A stretch of 64,000 nucleotides of DNA from Pseudomonas viridiflava (GTDB lineage: Bacteria; Pseudomonadota; Gammaproteobacteria; Pseudomonadales; Pseudomonadaceae): NCBI RefSeq assembly GCF_003702045.1, contig NZ_RBTP01000031.1, positions 62,001 to 126,000 on the forward strand, given 5' to 3'. Below are positions 9,555 through 17,511 of the stretch, piece after piece. The notes beneath the pieces were generated by a model. It did no database searches. It worked only from the letters and a program-made list of their open reading frames with translations, and was not told the origin of the DNA. Every line of letters begins with the position of its first letter. Position 1 is the stretch's first letter. Made by a program: the position numbers and the translations under genes.

Positions 9555-10025
9555 ATGACTCAAGTCACCAACACCCCCTACGAAGCCCTTGAAGTCGGTC
9601 AGAAAGCCAGTTACAGCAAAACTGTCCAGGAGCGCGATATCCAGCTGTTCGCTGCCATGTCCGGCGATCACAACCCGGTGCATCTGGACGCTGAATACGC
9701 TTCAAAGACCATGTTCAAGGAGCGTATCGCTCACGGGATGTTCAGCGGTGCACTGATCAGCGCAGCCGTGGCGTGCGAGTTGCCTGGGCCGGGCACGATC
9801 TACATCGGTCAACAAATGACCTTTCAGAAGCCGGTCAAGCTGGGTGACACCCTGACCGTGCGCCTTGAAATCCTCGAAAAACTGCCGAAATTCCGCGTGC
9901 GCATCGCCACCCAAGTATTCAACCAGAACGACGAGCTGGTGGTGGACGGTGAAGCGGAAATCCTCGCGCCGCGCAAACAGCAGACCGTCGATCTGACCGT
10001 ACTGCCTGAAATCACCTTTGGCTGA
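9555..10025 (+). CDS. phaJ1: (R)-specific enoyl-CoA hydratase, MaoC family
   Basis: A 156-residue single hot-dog-fold protein. The hydratase 2 motif is intact in AAMSGDHNPVHLD (Asp and His of the catalytic pair) followed by RIAHGMFSGALIS. It converts trans-2-enoyl-CoA from beta-oxidation to (R)-3-hydroxyacyl-CoA, feeding polyhydroxyalkanoate synthesis. Length, sequence and position beside two fadD genes match PhaJ1 of other pseudomonads. It is probably co-transcribed with the hydrolase 42 bases upstream. Confidence 0.9.
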   Translation: MTQVTNTPYEALEVGQKASYSKTVQERDIQLFAAMSGDHNPVHLDAEYASKTMFKERIAHGMFSGALISAAVACELPGPGTIYIGQQMTFQKPVKLGDTLTVRLEILEKLPKFRVRIATQVFNQNDELVVDGEAEILAPRKQQTVDLTVLPEITFG

Positions 10026-10167
10026 TGGGGTACGGGTGTGTTCGAAGACGCGCACCCAACATTCTAGACCCGGCCACACCTGTGTTGCCGGGGGTATGTC
10101 TCCCGCCTTACCCCTGCGCCTTTCGCCAGGCCTGTTCCTGACGCCCTGTCTGCCACTCGCTCCGCGT

Positions 10168-10196
10168 GGAACCGTTTTTCGTGCAACGCCCACTCA
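10168..10196 (+). promoter_or_regulatory. Hrp box (HrpL-dependent promoter) of hopAK1
   Basis: GGAACC, 16 bases, then CCACTCA: an exact fit to the P. syringae consensus GGAACC-N15/16-CCACNNA. The motif ends 62 bases before the hopAK1 start codon. It is the only such match I found in the window, and it places the following gene in the HrpL (type III secretion) regulon. Confidence 0.93.
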
Positions 10197-10258
10197 AACG
10201 TCAGGCAGCACTCTCTGGGATCACGAACGGCCTACTCCCGCAGGCGGGGACCGCACAC

Positions 10259-11887
10259 ATGAGCATCATCAACCGAAATTATTCTCCCGTTTCCGGATCG
10301 ACCCTGCCGGCACTTGATTCGATGCCGGACAGCCCTGCCCGGCCTAAGGACTCTGCTGCAGTTCATAACGGTACTATGATCGACTTCGGAGCATTTGCAC
10401 GCGTGTCGGCGTCGGATTCTCCATCGACCAGCCTGCATGCCGGAGCGCGAACGCCTGAGATCCAGCCATACGCCTCCAGTCCGCAAGGCGAGAACGGCGA
10501 ACTGACGCTAAACAAGCTGGTGGAAGCGATTCGCGGCATCCTGGAAAAACTGTTCTCCTTGTTGCGGGGCAATCCGCAAGAGCAGCAGCCTTCCACTGCA
10601 CAGCCGCAGAGTGAAAACCCAACGCGCACCGGGCCTTCGTCCACTTCGCCGACGTTCTCACCCACATCACTGTCGAAATCGCCCTCGGCCACGCAAACGC
10701 CTGACGCGCACAGCGACCCTTCCCCTGGCAAATCCGGAGCGTCTCCACGCGCAGCGACACCGCCTGTGGCCGCAGAAATGTCGAACACGCAGAGCCTTAA
10801 AACGCCGCCCCAAAAAGAAGACGTGAAACCATCGCCCGTCAGCGATCCGGAGTTACTCAAGACGGAGTTACTCAAGACAAAGCCATCGGGCGTTGATCAC
10901 CGTGATGCGCAAACGCCCACACCGGAAAAAACCCAGGGCCGCGCACCTGTCGGCCAGGGTCACGACTTAGGCGCGGACATGTCAGGCATGGTGGGCTTTG
11001 CCAAGGCTGCGAAAACCACAGGCGGTAACGGCGGCGAAGTGGTTACGGTCAATACCGTGGAAGAACTGCAGAAGAGCATGGCTGACGACAAGGCCCGCAC
11101 TGTACGCCTGGGCGCCGACCTGTCTGCCGACAGCAAGGTGACGGTGAAATTTGGCGCCAACAAGACCTTGCTCGGCACCGATAAGGGCAATGGTCTGCAC
11201 AATATCTACATGGTCAGTGACAAGAGTGGCGGTAACGACATTTTCCAGAACCTGGACTTCACCCACGACAGCCGCTATCGCGAAAACGGCGACATGCAGA
11301 TGTTCATCAGCAATGGCGAGCGCTACTGGCTGGACCACAACACCTTCACGGGCACCAAGAAGGAGAATCCCACCGGACTGGACAAACTGCTTTACGTCGG
11401 CGGGACGGCCGATAATGTCAGCCTGACCAACTCAAAATTCCAGAACAATGAATACGGCGTGATTCTCGGTCAGCCGGATGACTCGCCAACGGCCAAGGCT
11501 CAATACCAGGGCTACCCGCGCATGACCATCGCCAATAACGCGTTCAATGACCTGACGGTTCGCGCACCGGGCCTGATGCGCCACGGCGATTTCGATGTCT
11601 ACAACAACTACATCGACAACTTCCATCTCGGGTTCACCGCAACGGGCGACGCCCACATTCTGTCTCAGGCGAACTACTTCGAGAAAGGCGTGGACGTGCG
11701 CAACAAGTCAAGCGCTCAAGGTGTGCTCGATGATTATGGCGATGCCCACTTCAAGGATGTTGGCAGTAACGTCAGCTTCACTCAGAAATCGCCGGTGACC
11801 GTCTGGTCCCCACAGTATCAGCGTGAGATAAAAACCGCAGAGGCCGCCAAGGCCTATGATCTGGTCAACGCTGGCGCCAACCCGTGA
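10259..11887 (+). CDS. hopAK1: type III-secreted pectate lyase-domain protein HopAK1 (harpin/helper-like)
   Basis: A 542-residue protein with three parts. The N-terminus (MSIINRNYSPVSGS) is rich in Ser and Asn, has Ile at positions 3-4 and no acidic residue before D20, as expected for P. syringae type III signals. A low-complexity Ser/Pro/Thr/Gln linker runs to about residue 230. A polysaccharide lyase 1 (pectate lyase) domain follows, with YWLDHN at 356-361, the parallel beta-helix repeats, and RAPGLMR at 435-441 containing the conserved catalytic-type Arg. I chose the ATG at 10259 because the longer open frame starts inside the Hrp box and could not be translated from that promoter. It likely acts at the plant cell wall to help translocation. 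Confidence 0.93.
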   Translation: MSIINRNYSPVSGSTLPALDSMPDSPARPKDSAAVHNGTMIDFGAFARVSASDSPSTSLHAGARTPEIQPYASSPQGENGELTLNKLVEAIRGILEKLFSLLRGNPQEQQPSTAQPQSENPTRTGPSSTSPTFSPTSLSKSPSATQTPDAHSDPSPGKSGASPRAATPPVAAEMSNTQSLKTPPQKEDVKPSPVSDPELLKTELLKTKPSGVDHRDAQTPTPEKTQGRAPVGQGHDLGADMSGMVGFAKAAKTTGGNGGEVVTVNTVEELQKSMADDKARTVRLGADLSADSKVTVKFGANKTLLGTDKGNGLHNIYMVSDKSGGNDIFQNLDFTHDSRYRENGDMQMFISNGERYWLDHNTFTGTKKENPTGLDKLLYVGGTADNVSLTNSKFQNNEYGVILGQPDDSPTAKAQYQGYPRMTIANNAFNDLTVRAPGLMRHGDFDVYNNYIDNFHLGFTATGDAHILSQANYFEKGVDVRNKSSAQGVLDDYGDAHFKDVGSNVSFTQKSPVTVWSPQYQREIKTAEAAKAYDLVNAGANP

Positions 11888-11937
11888 TCTGACACCGGTT
11901 TGCGCTTGGCCGCAACGTGAAGGGCAGGCGCAAAAAA

Positions 11938-11999
11938 GGCGACCTGAGTCGCCGAAGTGCCTTGCGTGCCCGTCTGCCTGAGGCCCGCCCTTTAGGCAG
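11938..11999 (+). terminator. possible hopAK1 3' hairpins
   Basis: Two small hairpins follow hopAK1: GGCGAC/GTCGCC (11938-11953, loop CTGA) and CTGCCT/AGGCAG (11974-11999). Neither is followed by a strong T-run, so termination here is only a guess. Confidence 0.3.
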
Positions 12000-12125
12000 G
12001 CTCACGCTTTGTTCGATGAGGTCAGATTAACCGTACCGTCACGGGCGTGAATTGATTCAGATCAGCGTTTGCCCCGCCAAAACAGCGACGACCGCCGATC
12101 AGGTCAAATCGTGAGCGGGAAACGG

Positions 12126-12284
12126 TCAGCGTTTCTTGGGTTTTTTCTTCGGCTTTTTCTTGCCACCGAGCGGCATGGCCTGCTCGAAGGCATTACGCAC
12201 TTCTTTCAGGCGCTTTTCGTTCAGGTCATGAACGCGCTTGGCGCGCTCGGCACCCAGATCAATCAATTTGTCATCGTCGCTCAT
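12126..12284 (-). CDS. small lysine-rich conserved Pseudomonas protein
   Basis: A 52-residue protein starting MSDDDKLIDLGAERAKR. The first 40 residues look helical and charged; the end is a basic tail of alternating lysines and prolines (GKKKPKKKPKKR). I recognise it as a small protein common in Pseudomonas, without known function. The ATG at 12282-12284 is preferred over an upstream start because acidic MSDDD is the typical N-terminus. The basic tail suggests binding to nucleic acid or ribosomes, which is inference only. Confidence 0.75.
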   Translation of the reverse strand: MSDDDKLIDLGAERAKRVHDLNEKRLKEVRNAFEQAMPLGGKKKPKKKPKKR

Positions 12285-12415
12285 GGCTTGCAGCTCTCGG
12301 ACACAGGAAAACATCGCCAATAATGCTCAATAGCATCGGCGATGACCAGTAAGGATCAGGCAGGCAGGCGAGAATCGAACGAGAGAGGTAACAGCCACAT
12401 CCTGTGGCAGGACAC

Positions 12416-12754
12416 TTAGATTTGAATATCGACCCACAGCCCTTGTCGCGGCTCATCGTCAATCAGCGGCACGACCGGCACCGTGTTGTCGGCGTTAAGC
12501 ACATCGCCTGGCATCACCAGCCCCTGATATTCCCCAGCCTCTTCTTCCGAAGGGCGACCCTGCTGTTGCTGGCGTTGTTGCTCTTCACGCAACAGCCACG
12601 CGCTACGCTCAGCGTCTTCGTGGCGCAGGTCAATCGATGTTTCGCTCGAACTCTGCTGCACAGGCGCCACGGGCGGAATGTCCGGCACGCGTTTGGCCGG
12701 ATCCAACTGTGATGTCACCGGTACAACGCTTAACGGAAGCATAGGTTGCAGCAT
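12416..12754 (-). CDS. conserved hypothetical Pseudomonas protein, Gln/Glu-rich
   Basis: A 112-residue protein with an AGGAG ribosome site seven bases before the ATG. The middle is a charged, probably helical stretch (REEQQRQQQQ followed by EEE); the ends are Pro/Val-rich and likely disordered. It has no signal peptide or membrane segment. It is divergent from rapA, a neighbourhood that (from memory) is kept in other pseudomonads. Function unknown. Confidence 0.75.
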   Translation of the reverse strand: MLQPMLPLSVVPVTSQLDPAKRVPDIPPVAPVQQSSSETSIDLRHEDAERSAWLLREEQQRQQQQGRPSEEEAGEYQGLVMPGDVLNADNTVPVVPLIDDEPRQGLWVDIQI

Positions 12755-12988
12755 GGTGTGTCTCCTCTTACCGGGCTTTCGGCCGTATGCGACTCAACTT
12801 GAACAGCCCCGTAATAGGCTGTAATAATTTATACGGCTTTTTTGGACCGGGTTTAATGAAATAAGTGCCATGAAAGGAAGAATTCGACGGATTCACTAGA
12901 GAATCCGGAGGTTTTTCAATGCCACCTTTGGTCTTCGGGGCATGTTCCGTTAACATAGTCGGCTTTTTCAAGTCGGGAGACAGGCAGC

Positions 12989-15835
12989 ATGGCGCAGCAG
13001 TATCAACCGGGGCAACGCTGGATTAGCGACAGCGAAGCCGAGCTGGGTTTGGGCACCGTTCTGGCACAGGACGGCCGCTTGTTGACCGTGCTCTACCCGG
13101 CCACTGGTGAGACACGCCAATACTCACTGCGTAATGCACCGCTGACTCGCGTGCGTTTCTCTCCAGGGGATGTGATCACTCACTTCGAGAACTGGAAAAT
13201 GACCGTCCGCGAAGTGGACGATGTCGACGGGCTGCTGGTCTACCACGGCCTGAATGCTCAGAACGAAGTGGTCACGCTGCCGGAAACCCAGCTGTCCAAC
13301 TTCATTCAATTCCGTCTCGCGACCGACCGTCTGTTCGCAGGCCAGATCGATCAGTTGTCCTGGTTCTCGCTGCGCTACAACACCCTTGAACACACCAGCC
13401 GCCAACTGCAGTCCTCTCTCTGGGGACTGGGTGGCGTGCGTGCGCAACCTATCGCCCACCAATTGCACATCGCCCGCGAAGTCGCCGACCGTATTGCGCC
13501 GCGCGTACTGCTGGCTGACGAAGTAGGCCTGGGCAAGACTATCGAAGCCGGTCTGGTCATCCATCGCCAACTGCTGTCCGGGCGTGCGAACCGCGTGCTG
13601 ATCCTGGTGCCTGAAAATCTTCAGCACCAGTGGCTGGTCGAGATGCGCCGCCGCTTCAACCTTCAGGTTGCCCTGTTCGACGCCGAGCGCTTCATGGAAA
13701 GCGATGCGGGCAATCCGTTCGAAGACACCCAACTGGCGCTGGTCGCGCTGGAGTGGCTGGTGTCGGACGAGAAGGCACAGGACGCGCTGTTCGCCGCGGG
13801 CTGGGACCTGATGGTTGTCGACGAAGCACACCATCTGGTCTGGCACGAAGACAAAGCCAGCCGCGAGTATTCGCTGGTCGAGCAATTGGCCGAAGTCATC
13901 CCCGGCGTTCTGCTGCTGACCGCAACTCCAGAGCAACTGGGGCAGGACAGTCACTTCGCCCGCCTGCGCCTGCTCGACCCGAACCGTTTCCACGACCTGA
14001 AAGCCTTCCGCGCCGAGAGCGACAACTATCGCCCGGTTGCCCAGGCGGTGCAGGAACTGCTCGACAAAGGCGTGCTCTCCGCCGAAGCGCAGAAGACCAT
14101 TCATGGTTTCCTGGGGGCCGAAGGCGACACCTTGCTGGCGGCCGTCAATGCAGGCGACGAGGAAGCCAAGGCACGCCTTATCCGTGAACTGCTGGACCGC
14201 CACGGCACCGGCCGCGTGCTGTTTCGTAATACCCGCGCTGCGGTGCAGGGTTTCCCGGAGCGCAAGCTGCATCAGTATCCGCTGCCCTGCCCGGCCGAAT
14301 ACCTGGAATTGCCACTGGGCGATCATCCCGACCTGTATCCGGAAGTCAGCTTCCAGGCGCATTCCGACATCAGCGAAGAAGAACGCTGGTGGCGCTTCGA
14401 CCCGCGCGTCGACTGGCTGATCGACACCCTCAAGATGCTCAAGCGCGTCAAAGTGCTGGTGATCTGCGCCCACGCCGAAACCGCGATGGACCTTGAAGAC
14501 GCGCTGCGCGTGCGCTCCGGCATTCCTGCCACGGTCTTCCACGAAGGCATGAACATTCTTGAGCGCGACCGGGCTGCCGCTTACTTCGCCGATGAAGAGT
14601 TCGGTGCGCAGGTACTGATCTGCTCGGAAATCGGCAGTGAAGGCCGTAACTTCCAGTTCTCCCATCACCTGGTGCTGTTCGATCTGCCTTCCCACCCGGA
14701 CCTGCTGGAGCAGCGTATCGGTCGTCTGGACCGCATCGGCCAGAAGCACATCATCGAGCTGCACGTGCCGTTCCTGGAAACCAGCCCGCAAGCGCGACTG
14801 TTTCAGTGGTATCACGAAGCGCTTAACGCGTTCCTCAATACCTGCCCGACCGGCAACGCACTGCAACACCAGTTCGGCCCTCGCCTGCTGCCGCTGCTGG
14901 AAAGCGGTGACGACGATGAGTGGCAAGCGCTGATCGACGAGGCTCGTACCGAGCGTGAGCGTCTGGAAAGCGAACTGCACACAGGTCGCGACCGCCTGCT
15001 GGAACTCAATTCCGGTGGCGCTGGGGAAGGCGAAGCGCTGGTTGAAGCGATTCTGGAGCAGGATGACCAGTTCAGTCTGCCGATCTACATGGAAACCCTG
15101 TTCGACGCGTTTGGCATCGACAGCGAAGACCATTCCGAGAACGCGCTGATCCTCAAGCCGAGCGAGAAGATGCTCGACGCCAGCTTCCCGCTGGGCGACG
15201 ACGAAGGCGTGACCATCACTTACGACCGCAATCAGGCGCTTTCTCGCGAAGACATGCAGTTCATCACCTGGGAGCACCCGATGGTTCAAGGCGGCATGGA
15301 TCTGGTGCTGTCCGGTTCGATGGGCAACACCGCCGTGGCGCTCATCAAGAACAAGGCGCTCAAGCCGGGCACTGTGCTACTGGAACTGATCTATGTGAGT
15401 GAGGTGGTCGCGCCGCGTTCGCTGCAACTGGGCCGCTACCTGCCACCGGCTGCACTGCGTTGCCTGCTCGATGCCAATGGCAATGATCTGTCGAGCCGAG
15501 TGTCGTTCAACACCCTGAACGACCAGCTCGAAAGCGTGCCACGCGCCAGCGCCAACAAGTTCATCCAGGCCCAGCGCGATGTGCTGACGCCGCGGATCAA
15601 CGCAGGCGAGGAGAAGATCATGCCCAAGCACGCCGAGCGCGTGGCTGAAGCACAGCGTCGTCTGGGAGCCGATACCGAAGAAGAGCTGGCACGCCTGACC
15701 GCGCTGCAAGCGGTCAACCCGACCGTGCGCGACAGCGAACTGGTTGCCCTGCGCACCCAGCGCGAACAAGGCTTGGCGATGCTGGAGAAGGCTGCGCTGC
15801 GTCTGGAAGCGATTCGGGTGTTGGTCGCAGGATAA
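12989..15835 (+). CDS. rapA: RNA polymerase-associated SWI2/SNF2 ATPase RapA
   Basis: A 948-residue Swi2/Snf2 ATPase that recycles RNA polymerase after transcription. The N-terminal Tudor-like region is followed by motif [13 protein letters not shown] (177-188), DEAHH (278-282), then the second RecA domain with [14 protein letters not shown] and [11 protein letters not shown], and the family's C-terminal domain. The length is slightly under the E. coli 968. GGGAGACAGGCAGC precedes the ATG. It is monocistronic and divergent from the 112-residue protein gene. Confidence 0.97.
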   Translation: MAQQYQPGQRWISDSEAELGLGTVLAQDGRLLTVLYPATGETRQYSLRNAPLTRVRFSPGDVITHFENWKMTVREVDDVDGLLVYHGLNAQNEVVTLPETQLSNFIQFRLATDRLFAGQIDQLSWFSLRYNTLEHTSRQLQSSLWGLGGVRAQPIAHQLHIAREVADRIAPRVLLADEVGLGKTIEAGLVIHRQLLSGRANRVLILVPENLQHQWLVEMRRRFNLQVALFDAERFMESDAGNPFEDTQLALVALEWLVSDEKAQDALFAAGWDLMVVDEAHHLVWHEDKASREYSLVEQLAEVIPGVLLLTATPEQLGQDSHFARLRLLDPNRFHDLKAFRAESDNYRPVAQAVQELLDKGVLSAEAQKTIHGFLGAEGDTLLAAVNAGDEEAKARLIRELLDRHGTGRVLFRNTRAAVQGFPERKLHQYPLPCPAEYLELPLGDHPDLYPEVSFQAHSDISEEERWWRFDPRVDWLIDTLKMLKRVKVLVICAHAETAMDLEDALRVRSGIPATVFHEGMNILERDRAAAYFADEEFGAQVLICSEIGSEGRNFQFSHHLVLFDLPSHPDLLEQRIGRLDRIGQKHIIELHVPFLETSPQARLFQWYHEALNAFLNTCPTGNALQHQFGPRLLPLLESGDDDEWQALIDEARTERERLESELHTGRDRLLELNSGGAGEGEALVEAILEQDDQFSLPIYMETLFDAFGIDSEDHSENALILKPSEKMLDASFPLGDDEGVTITYDRNQALSREDMQFITWEHPMVQGGMDLVLSGSMGNTAVALIKNKALKPGTVLLELIYVSEVVAPRSLQLGRYLPPAALRCLLDANGNDLSSRVSFNTLNDQLESVPRASANKFIQAQRDVLTPRINAGEEKIMPKHAERVAEAQRRLGADTEEELARLTALQAVNPTVRDSELVALRTQREQGLAMLEKAALRLEAIRVLVAG

Positions 15836-15865
15836 TCGGCGTCGCTACTGACGCTGGCTGAGAGG

Positions 15866-15912
15866 CATTCCTACGCTTTGCGTGGGAATGCAGCCGTGAC
15901 GCTCCGCGTCAC
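15866..15912. repeat. double-hairpin dispersed palindrome overlapping the MFS gene end
   Basis: Two hairpins in tandem: CATTCCTACGC/GCGTGGGAATG (15866-15890) and GTGACGC-TCC-GCGTCAC (15896-15912). The second belongs to a palindrome family with core GACGC-NNN-GCGTC also seen at 41181, 49797, 57228 and 57485. The TGA stop of the MFS gene (15909-15911) is formed by the end of this hairpin. Convergent rapA and MFS transcripts meet here. Confidence 0.7.
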
Positions 15913-17279
15913 ACTAGCGCCGGATCTACGCCTTCTTCCGCTGGCTCCTCGGCCACCATCCTTGCTTTCATGCGCTCGGCGTCACTGCTGAAGCAGCGTG
16001 ATGCCAAAAACAAAAAACCCATTGTCATCAGCAGCGCCGCCGGGATCAGGTACATGGCGTCGTGCAGGCCGATGGCCTTGAAGCTTTCGCTCATCACCTC
16101 GGCCCCCGTCAACGCCATCGCGGCATGGGCGAAATGGTCGGACAGCAAACCGACCACCACCGGCCCCGCCCCGCCGCCCAACAGGTACAGCCCTGCGAAG
16201 AACAACGCCATCGCCGTCGCGCGCAGGCGCGGCTCGACCACGTCCTGAATCGCGGTGTACACGCAGGTGTAGAAGTTATAGGCAAACAGCCAGCCCACGC
16301 TGAACACCGCCACGAACAGGCCGATCTCGATGCGCCCGGCGTGCAAGGCATAGCCGGTGGCAATCGTCGCCACCAGCATGCTGAACGCGGCGAACAACAA
16401 CCGTCCGTTGGGTGAACGCTGGTGCAGCTTGTCCGCAATCCAGCCGCCCACGGTAAGACCGACCAATCCCGTAACGCCCACAATCACCCCCGTCGCGACA
16501 GCGGCGTCCTGCAACGGCAGCAAAAAATAGCGTTGCAGCATGGGCACCATGAACGAGTTGCAGGCGTAGGTGGCAAAGTTGAACGTCAAGCCACCCAGCA
16601 CCAGCCAGCGAAAGGTCGGGATCGACAGCACACGGCGTATCGGTTTCTCGATTTTGACTTCGGACATGCGCACGCTTTCAGCCGCGCCGCGCTTGGGTTC
16701 CTTGATAAAGAAGATGAACACTGCCAGCAGCAGCCCCGGCACCGCTGCGATGAAGAACGGTGCCCGCCAACTGTCAAACGCCTTGACCATGGCGCCGATG
16801 GTAAAGAATGCCAGCAGCAGGCCCAGCGGCAGCCCCAGCATGAAGATGCCCATTGCGCGGGACCGTTTATGAGCCGGAAACAGATCACCGATCAGTGAGT
16901 TGGCCGCGGGCGCATAACTCGCTTCACCGATACCCACGCCCATGCGCACCAGCAGGAAGGTCCAGAAACTGCCGACCATTCCGTTGACTGCCGTCAGGCC
17001 GCTCCACACCGCCAGACCGCATCCCATCAGCTTCTTGCGCGAACCGTTATCGGCCATGCGCCCCAACGGCAGTCCGGCAATGGCGTAAACCAGCGTAAAG
17101 GCGGTGCCCAACAGCCCAAGCTGAAAATCGCTCAGGTGCCATTCCATGCGGATGGGCTCGACGATAATGGCCGGTATGGTCCGATCAAAGAAGTTGAACA
17201 GGTTGGCCAGGAACAGCAAAAAGAGAACGCGCCAGGCATTGGCGGCTTGAACAGAGGTGTCCGTGCGAAGCAGGCTCAT
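15909..17279 (-). CDS. MFS transporter, spinster-like
   Basis: A 456-residue major facilitator superfamily protein with about 12 membrane segments. The loop 2-3 signature GRMADNGSRKKLMGCG and the conserved RMGVGIGEASYAPAANSLIGD segment resemble the Spns (spinster-like) branch of bacterial MFS proteins. The substrate cannot be read from the sequence. I place the start at the ATG at 17277-17279 (MSLLRTDTS); an 11-codon extension would need a TTG start. It is divergent from the c-di-GMP gene. Its stop codon lies inside a dispersed palindrome. Confidence 0.85.
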   Translation of the reverse strand: MSLLRTDTSVQAANAWRVLFLLFLANLFNFFDRTIPAIIVEPIRMEWHLSDFQLGLLGTAFTLVYAIAGLPLGRMADNGSRKKLMGCGLAVWSGLTAVNGMVGSFWTFLLVRMGVGIGEASYAPAANSLIGDLFPAHKRSRAMGIFMLGLPLGLLLAFFTIGAMVKAFDSWRAPFFIAAVPGLLLAVFIFFIKEPKRGAAESVRMSEVKIEKPIRRVLSIPTFRWLVLGGLTFNFATYACNSFMVPMLQRYFLLPLQDAAVATGVIVGVTGLVGLTVGGWIADKLHQRSPNGRLLFAAFSMLVATIATGYALHAGRIEIGLFVAVFSVGWLFAYNFYTCVYTAIQDVVEPRLRATAMALFFAGLYLLGGGAGPVVVGLLSDHFAHAAMALTGAEVMSESFKAIGLHDAMYLIPAALLMTMGFLFLASRCFSSDAERMKARMVAEEPAEEGVDPALV

Positions 17280-17511
17280 GAGGCATTCGTCCCTTCTTAT
17301 TAGTGGTATCAATCTAGAAGGCTCTAGGTGGCGTGTCTGTAAACATTCGTAAACCGCGGGAGGGTTACGCTTTTTTTATAACCAATTGTTATTGAAACCT
17401 TTCCCATTTTGTCGCCATGCGTACTGGCAAACTGACAACAGCTTCTATACTCACTCCGAATCGCCAGGCCTTTAGCCTTGGCGCCCTGGCAGTGAATGAA
17501 TAGGGCTTGCT

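Noticed and set aside
13124..15289. 721-codon open frame antisense to rapA
   Set aside because: Shadow frame; RapA motifs are on the plus strand and this frame shows only the Arg/Gln/His-rich composition of a reverse-complement reading.
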